NCBI GenBank assembly: GCA_017555685.1
Contig: JAFZFW010000018.1
Span: forward strand, 1-18,162
Length of the DNA stretch: 18,162 bases
From: Methanocorpusculum sp.
GTDB taxonomy: Archaea > Halobacteriota > Methanomicrobia > Methanomicrobiales > Methanocorpusculaceae
Direction of reading: 5' to 3'
In this document: positions 14,133 through 18,162 of the stretch, one piece after another
Layout: every line of letters begins with the position of its first letter
How positions within the stretch are numbered: the first letter of the stretch is position 1
Position numbers and translations under genes: made by a program
Notes under the pieces: generated by a model
Databases searched by the model: none
Seen by the model: the letters and a program-made list of their open reading frames with translations, nothing else
What the model was told of the DNA's origin: nothing

Positions 14133-15608
14133 TTATTCCTTCTTATCCTGGACTGGCCAGCAGGTGATACCCTTCTGGTCCGGGAGACAGGACGGGTCAA
14201 AGACCGGCTCTTCGACACCATCGCCTCTCTGGTCGAAGTAGTCCTTGAGTGCTGCAAAGGCGTACTTACCGAGGAAGAGGATGATTGCAGTGTTGAAGAT
14301 ACCCATGAATGCCTGGAAGGTATCTGCTAAGTCCCATGCGAGACCCATGGACATCATGGAGGAGAAGAAGACCATTGCAACGATGACAATACGTAAGACG
14401 ACAAGTGCGCCCTTCTTCTCAGTGATGAACTTTAAGTTGGTCTCACTCATGGAGTAGTAGCTGATTAAACTGCTGAATGCGAAGACCAGCATGAAGACAG
14501 ACAGGACGTATGGTGCTGCTGCGCCGAGCATAGTTGCTCCGAGTGCTTCTGCAACAAGCGGGACACCGTTTAAGGAACCTGCAAGACCAAGCTCTGCGAA
14601 GTTGTAACCCGGATATGCCTGGTTGGTGTAGATGATAATCATGAATGCAGTTGCAGAACAGACAACAAGAGTGTCGATTAAAACACCGACAGACTGCATC
14701 AGACCCTGCTTTGCCGGGTGCTTAACATCTGCGGAAGAGGAGACGTTCGGGATAGAACCGATACCTGCTTCGTTGGAGAAGACACCACGCTTCAGACCCC
14801 AGAGAATCATCATACCCATACCTCCACCGACAAACTGCTGAACGCCGAATGCGTAGGAGAAGATGGTCTCGATAACTGCCGGAACCTGAGTGAAGTTGAC
14901 TAAAACAACAGCAAGTGCAAGAAGCATCCAGAGGACTGCCATAGTCGGAACGAGCCAGGTGGAGACACGTGCGACTCTCTTGATACCGCCGAAGACGATT
15001 AATGCTGCAAGGACTGCAAGAACAACTGCAAAGACGATTGCAAGGTCTGCACCGAATGCAGTCTGGAGAGCGTTGGATGCCTGGTTTGCCTGAACACCGA
15101 CGAACATAAGACCGTAGGTGACGATGACTAAAAGTGCCATGAAGATTGCAAACTTTGGCTTGCCAAGACCGTTCTTGACATAGTATGCCGGACCGCCGTG
15201 GAAGTAGCCGTCGCCCTTCTTCTCCTTGAAGATCTGACCGACAGTACACTCAACGAAACTGGTTGCTGCACCGATGCAGGCGAAGACCCACATCCAGAAG
15301 ACAGCTCCCGGACCTCCCATAACGATTGCTGCAGCAACACCAGCGATGTTACCGACACCAATTCTTGCACCCATACTGGTACAGAATGCCTGGAAGGAGG
15401 AGATGGTCTGCTTACCTTTCTTTTCTTTAATACCGGTAAAGGCAACTCTGCATGCCTCACCAAGTCTGTTCAGCTGAACACCCTTGGTTCTGACAGTAAA
15501 GTAGAGGCCTAAACCAATCAGGAACACGAATGCAAGATACCATGCATAGGTGTTAATAACTAAGTTGACGCTGGCGATTGCGTCATTGATAACCTCAAAG
15601 AAACTCAT
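14133..15608 (-). CDS. Alanine/glycine:cation symporter (AGCS family)
   Basis: The 491-residue protein has about 11 membrane helices and the AGCS hallmarks: ARIGVGNIAGVAAAI (81-95) with GGPGAVFWMW (98-107), GGPAYYVKNGLG (138-149), FSNEAGIGSIPN (277-288), HPAKQGLMQSVGVLIDTLVVCSATA (297-321), and FSSLISYYS (378-386). Members import alanine or glycine with Na+; the structure of the Methanococcus maripaludis homologue AgcS belongs here. The cytoplasmic C-terminal tail of about 40 residues carries Cys474 and Cys483. The start ATG 15608 lies about 35 bp after a TATA box, with no ribosome binding site, so the mRNA has little or no leader. Methanogens can use such import for nitrogen or biosynthesis; no adjacent catabolic gene is seen. 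Confidence 0.94.
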   Translation of the reverse strand: MSFFEVINDAIASVNLVINTYAWYLAFVFLIGLGLYFTVRTKGVQLNRLGEACRVAFTGIKEKKGKQTISSFQAFCTSMGARIGVGNIAGVAAAIVMGGPGAVFWMWVFACIGAATSFVECTVGQIFKEKKGDGYFHGGPAYYVKNGLGKPKFAIFMALLVIVTYGLMFVGVQANQASNALQTAFGADLAIVFAVVLAVLAALIVFGGIKRVARVSTWLVPTMAVLWMLLALAVVLVNFTQVPAVIETIFSYAFGVQQFVGGGMGMMILWGLKRGVFSNEAGIGSIPNVSSSADVKHPAKQGLMQSVGVLIDTLVVCSATAFMIIIYTNQAYPGYNFAELGLAGSLNGVPLVAEALGATMLGAAAPYVLSVFMLVFAFSSLISYYSMSETNLKFITEKKGALVVLRIVIVAMVFFSSMMSMGLAWDLADTFQAFMGIFNTAIILFLGKYAFAALKDYFDQRGDGVEEPVFDPSCLPDQKGITCWPVQDKKE

Positions 15609-15637
15609 GCGGTACTATGTTTCTCATCAGAAACTAA

Positions 15638-15648
15638 TTAATATATGG
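15638..15648 (-). promoter_or_regulatory. TATA box of the AGCS gene
   Basis: On the minus strand CCATATATTAA ends about 30 bp before the ATG at 15608, predicting a leader shorter than 10 nt. It lies in the 69-bp gap after the small orphan gene. Confidence 0.5.
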
Positions 15649-15677
15649 TTGAGCAGGAAACGGCTACTCAAAAACGA

Positions 15678-15995
15678 TTAGAGAGAATCCAGGGAAACAC
15701 CAAGGAAATCATCGGCGTTTGTGGACTCATTAATACCAAAGGCGGAAAATGCCGCGCGCGATTCCAGAGAATTGGCGGCTTCTGCGACATAATCCAGGAT
15801 ATCGATCGATAACTCACGCTTCGCCTTGCTCGCACGCATCTGCTCGACAAGGAAACGCATCGTCTCCGGAGATTCATTGCGCAGTTTGGCAAGAGAGATT
15901 ACACAGAGATATATTCTGGTGAGATTCCTGTCGGTACCGGTAACGGTATCGAAGAACGCCTTAATCACCTGTGCCTGGTAGACCTCACTTCCCAT
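15678..15995 (-). CDS. Small helical protein of unknown function
   Basis: I do not recognise this 105-residue protein. It is predicted to be all alpha: YQAQVIKAFFDTVTG (6-20), NLTRIYLCVISLAKL (24-38), PETMRFLVEQMRASKAKREL (43-62), and IDILDYVAEAANSLE (64-78), with an acidic tail (AFGINESTNADDFLGVSLDSL). There is no signal peptide, membrane helix, Cys motif or DNA-binding signature; the two-residue-charge pattern suggests a small helical bundle or dimer. The ATG is preceded by a TATA-like AGATATATTAGG centred about 32 bp upstream, so it probably has its own leaderless transcript. It lies between the YchF-type GTPase and AGCS genes on the same strand, with independent-looking promoters on both sides. 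Codon use is like its neighbours, which supports a real gene. Confidence 0.75.
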   Translation of the reverse strand: MGSEVYQAQVIKAFFDTVTGTDRNLTRIYLCVISLAKLRNESPETMRFLVEQMRASKAKRELSIDILDYVAEAANSLESRAAFSAFGINESTNADDFLGVSLDSL

Positions 15996-16019
15996 AGATA
16001 TTCTATATTGAGTTCTTTA

Positions 16020-16032
16020 TCCTAATATATCT
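16020..16032 (-). promoter_or_regulatory. TATA-like element for the small helical protein gene
   Basis: On the minus strand AGATATATTAGGA is about 25-37 bp before the ATG at 15995, consistent with initiation within a few bases of the start codon. Confidence 0.4.
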
Positions 16033-16038
16033 TCCCGC

Positions 16039-17214
16039 TTACTTTGCGGTACTGACAATCTTGATGACATCTCCGGTCTTGAGCTCAGCAGAATCCTTAA
16101 TCCGCATCTTGCTCTTGGCATCGACTGCATAGAGGAAGCCGTTTCCTATGTCGGTGTGGATACGGAATGCAAGGTCACGCGGGGTAGTTCCTTTCGGAAG
16201 AAGGAGTGCATCCGGCAGTACGACGCCTTTTGCATTGCAGTATTTTCCTTCGTCTTCTACCGGATAGACGATAATCATACCAAGCTCATCGAAGACCACA
16301 CGGTTTAAGGTCTCCTGAACACCGGTGTTTCCGAGCTTTTTCATGTTCTCGGCAATCATGGTAAGTGCCTTTACCTGCGGAGCAGAGAGTTTTGCACCCT
16401 CAACCGGTGCAAAGGAGGAGTCCCCCGGTAAGTACTGTAAGAGCTTTGCAGAGGCAGCAGACTTTAAAGCGAGTTCACCTGCAGCAATCGTCGGGACTGC
16501 ACCAAGCCCTTTTAATGCTTCGAGGTTTTCTTCGGATGCCTGGTCTGCTTTGTTTGCAGCGATAATCATCGGCTTGGATACGCGAAGAAGAACTGCGGCA
16601 AGTTCTGCGACTTCCGCTTCAGTTGCCTTTGCAAGATTGATGCCGCACTCGTCAACTGCTTCACGAATCTCAACCGGGCTGATACGAAGACCGGCTAAAG
16701 CCCCGCCGAGCAGATCGATTAAGACCGGTTCTCTGTTCTGTGCCTGGCGAACCAGACGCGGAAGGTGCTTCTGGATGATGCCTGCCATCCACATGGCAAA
16801 CTCGTATCTGAGGAACTCAACATCCTCTTTCGGGTTTCTGGTGCCGATGTCAACCGGGTTTCCTTCTGCATCGGTACTGCCGGATGCATCTACAACCTGG
16901 ATGATAGCATCTGCCTCACGGAGATTGTCTAAGAACTGGTTTCCAAGACCGCGGCCTAAGTGTGCGTCCGGGACAAGACCGGCGACATCTAAGAGTTCGA
17001 CCGGCGTGAAGCGGATTCCGTCAACACACTGCGTACAGGTGTCAGAAACACCTAACTCTTTGCACGGGCAGGGGGAACGCACATAGGCAACGCCTTTGTT
17101 TGCATCAATCGTCGTGAACGGGTAGTTGGCGATTTCAACGTTTGCAAGGGTTAATGACTTGAAGAACGTTGATTTGCCGCAGTTTGGTTTTCCGGCGAGG
17201 GCGATAAGTAACAT
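16039..17214 (-). CDS. YchF/Obg-like P-loop NTPase, archaeal type with Cys-rich insert
   Basis: The 391-residue protein has the P-loop GKPNCGKS (8-15), the switch region YPFTTIDANKG (31-41), DVAGL (76-80) as G3, NKAD (221-224) as G4, and a C-terminal TGS domain (about 330-391: LPDALLLPKGTTPRDLAFRIHTDIG). The order matches the YchF (OLA1-like) group, which binds ribosomes and acts in translation or stress control. The canonical NKxD at G4 differs from the NxxE of ATP-preferring bacterial YchF, so GTP may be preferred here (inference). Between switch I and G3 there is a CPC-x8-CTQC insert (Cys49, Cys51, Cys60, Cys63), which looks like a metal site and occurs in the archaeal branch as I remember it. 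A weak AGGAT lies before the ATG. The upstream 108 bp contain a possible TATA at 17289-17297. Confidence 0.92.
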   Translation of the reverse strand: MLLIALAGKPNCGKSTFFKSLTLANVEIANYPFTTIDANKGVAYVRSPCPCKELGVSDTCTQCVDGIRFTPVELLDVAGLVPDAHLGRGLGNQFLDNLREADAIIQVVDASGSTDAEGNPVDIGTRNPKEDVEFLRYEFAMWMAGIIQKHLPRLVRQAQNREPVLIDLLGGALAGLRISPVEIREAVDECGINLAKATEAEVAELAAVLLRVSKPMIIAANKADQASEENLEALKGLGAVPTIAAGELALKSAASAKLLQYLPGDSSFAPVEGAKLSAPQVKALTMIAENMKKLGNTGVQETLNRVVFDELGMIIVYPVEDEGKYCNAKGVVLPDALLLPKGTTPRDLAFRIHTDIGNGFLYAVDAKSKMRIKDSAELKTGDVIKIVSTAK

Positions 17215-17322
17215 GATAATATCCTATTCAGTATGTATGTGTATGAATGGGTTTGGGGAATAGTTATGTCTTGTGTGTGACAGTGCGGAAAATATTTGAG
17301 ATAAGAGAGATCGCCAAAATAC

Positions 17323-18162
17323 TCACGCCGGATAGTGGTAGGAGACAACGCCTCCTTCCTCTACCGCGTTTGCATATGCGAAGACATTCTCCTCAATCAC
17401 TGTGCGGTCAACAGAAGAGGAGAGCTCTTTTGCAAAGAATGCTGCCGCATCTTCAGGGATAATACAGCGCGATGAAGACATAGTGCAGGTGTCCAGAAGT
17501 CCGGAGGCGGCAGTTTTGATTACTGCACGGTCAACCATCGGAACAAGCGCCGGCTCCATAATATCATAGATGCAGGCACCCGGTTTTTCATGCAGAGAAC
17601 CTTTGTTCAGATCAAGACCTGCACCAACACAGGCTGCAGCGGTTGTTGCGTAGAGAACTGCATATCCGCGGGAGAATAAGACATTGACTGCATCCGGCGA
17701 AGCTCCTTCTACCCGGCGGGCATAACCAAGCGCTCTTGGTACAACGCGGGAGAGAATCTCATAGTACATGTTCTTCGTAAGCGAGTAGCCGCGGGTCAGC
17801 TCAGGCAGAGTAATCAGATACTCAAACTCGGAACGTGCATGAGTTAAAAGCTCGAACTCACCCTGATAGAATAAGTCAGGCCGGGAAGCAGAAAGCTCAT
17901 GCAAAAACCGCATGCGGGCATCCGCTGCCGCTTCTGCTGCGGCAAGCGCAAAGGCATGTTTTGGAACAGCATCCTGCGCGGAGGAAAGACGCGGCTTTTC
18001 GGAGCGGAAAAGCGAACCTTCCGGCTTTCCGTGAATATCAAAGAAAGAGACAGGAATCTCCCGCTTCGCACACTGCGAAATGACAGAAGTATGCAGAAGA
18101 TTATCCCCTGCAATCAGCAGATGCGAAACATCAGACAACGCATAGCGCTCTGCTTCCCGCAT
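17323..18162 (-). CDS. cas1: Cas1-family protein outside a visible CRISPR locus; N-terminus beyond window
   Basis: The 280 codons seen (279 residues plus stop) begin inside the family's N-terminal beta domain: SHLLIAGDNLLHTSVISQC is the usual second-strand block (about residue 45 of a full protein), so the first ATG in view is probably internal. The helical domain is clear: DAVNVLFSRGYAVLYA (157-172), AGLDLNKGSLHEKPG (181-195) with the catalytic His191, and YDIMEPALVPMVDRAVI (199-215) with Asp200 and Glu203. The first catalytic Glu, normally in an EGxxxRxY-like stretch, aligns to Tyr126 in GYSLTKNMYYEIL (125-137), so it seems lost. Cas1 integrates spacers with Cas2, or transposon ends in casposons. 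Neither cas2, another cas gene, nor repeats appear within this window. A stand-alone Cas1 is therefore the working call. Confidence 0.83.
   Translation of the reverse strand: MREAERYALSDVSHLLIAGDNLLHTSVISQCAKREIPVSFFDIHGKPEGSLFRSEKPRLSSAQDAVPKHAFALAAAEAAADARMRFLHELSASRPDLFYQGEFELLTHARSEFEYLITLPELTRGYSLTKNMYYEILSRVVPRALGYARRVEGASPDAVNVLFSRGYAVLYATTAAACVGAGLDLNKGSLHEKPGACIYDIMEPALVPMVDRAVIKTAASGLLDTCTMSSSRCIIPEDAAAFFAKELSSSVDRTVIEENVFAYANAVEEGGVVSYHYPA

Noticed and set aside
17215..17322. Possible CRISPR leader or repeat next to the Cas1 gene
   Set aside because: The 108-bp gap has no repeated unit of 20-40 bp; it looks like an ordinary promoter region for the YchF-type GTPase gene.

Overview
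This window looks like a chromosomal stretch of a methanogenic euryarchaeon, most likely of the Methanomicrobiales and possibly Methanocorpusculum-like. The assignment rests on gene content and style and was not tested by a search. The content is a coenzyme F420 gamma-glutamyl ligase (CofE), a class I lysyl-tRNA synthetase, a euryarchaeal-type cis-prenyltransferase, an archaeal YchF-type GTPase with a Cys-rich insert, and two Na+-coupled amino-acid transporter families. Many TATA boxes lie about 25-30 bp before start codons, implying leaderless mRNAs, while downstream genes carry GGTGA or GGAGG ribosome binding sites and sometimes TTG starts.

Layout, left to right. Positions 1-671 (minus) hold the 5' part of a multi-pass membrane protein, perhaps an AceTr/YaaH relative. 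It is separated from a plus-strand ABC1/UbiB-like kinase by a 436-bp region with three copies of an 18-bp palindrome. Next come an SNF-family transporter, a radical SAM protein, and a flavodoxin-Nudix pair. A tightly packed cofE / HisA-HisF-related / thymidylate kinase operon follows. Then come a minus-strand AhpD/carboxymuconolactone-decarboxylase-like protein, a divergent FMN-reductase-type flavoprotein overlapping an AlkD-like DNA alkylation repair protein, and the minus-strand operon lysS - radical SAM (COG2108-like) - cis-prenyltransferase. The right part is all minus strand: an AGCS alanine/Na+ symporter, a 105-residue helical orphan, a YchF-type GTPase, and at the edge a Cas1-family protein with no cas2, other cas gene or CRISPR array in view.

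Most genes are housekeeping or coenzyme-related. The points that deserve attention are: (1) the isolated Cas1, which keeps the His and Asp motifs but seems to lack the first catalytic Glu; (2) the three regularly spaced palindromes, two of them exact 18-bp matches, at 711-963; (3) an SNF transporter whose Na1 site looks dismantled while Na2 is intact; (4) an ABC1 kinase in a lineage thought to lack membrane quinones; and (5) two unassigned radical SAM proteins, one in an operon with lysS and a prenyltransferase. No tRNA, rRNA, insertion sequence or CRISPR array was seen.
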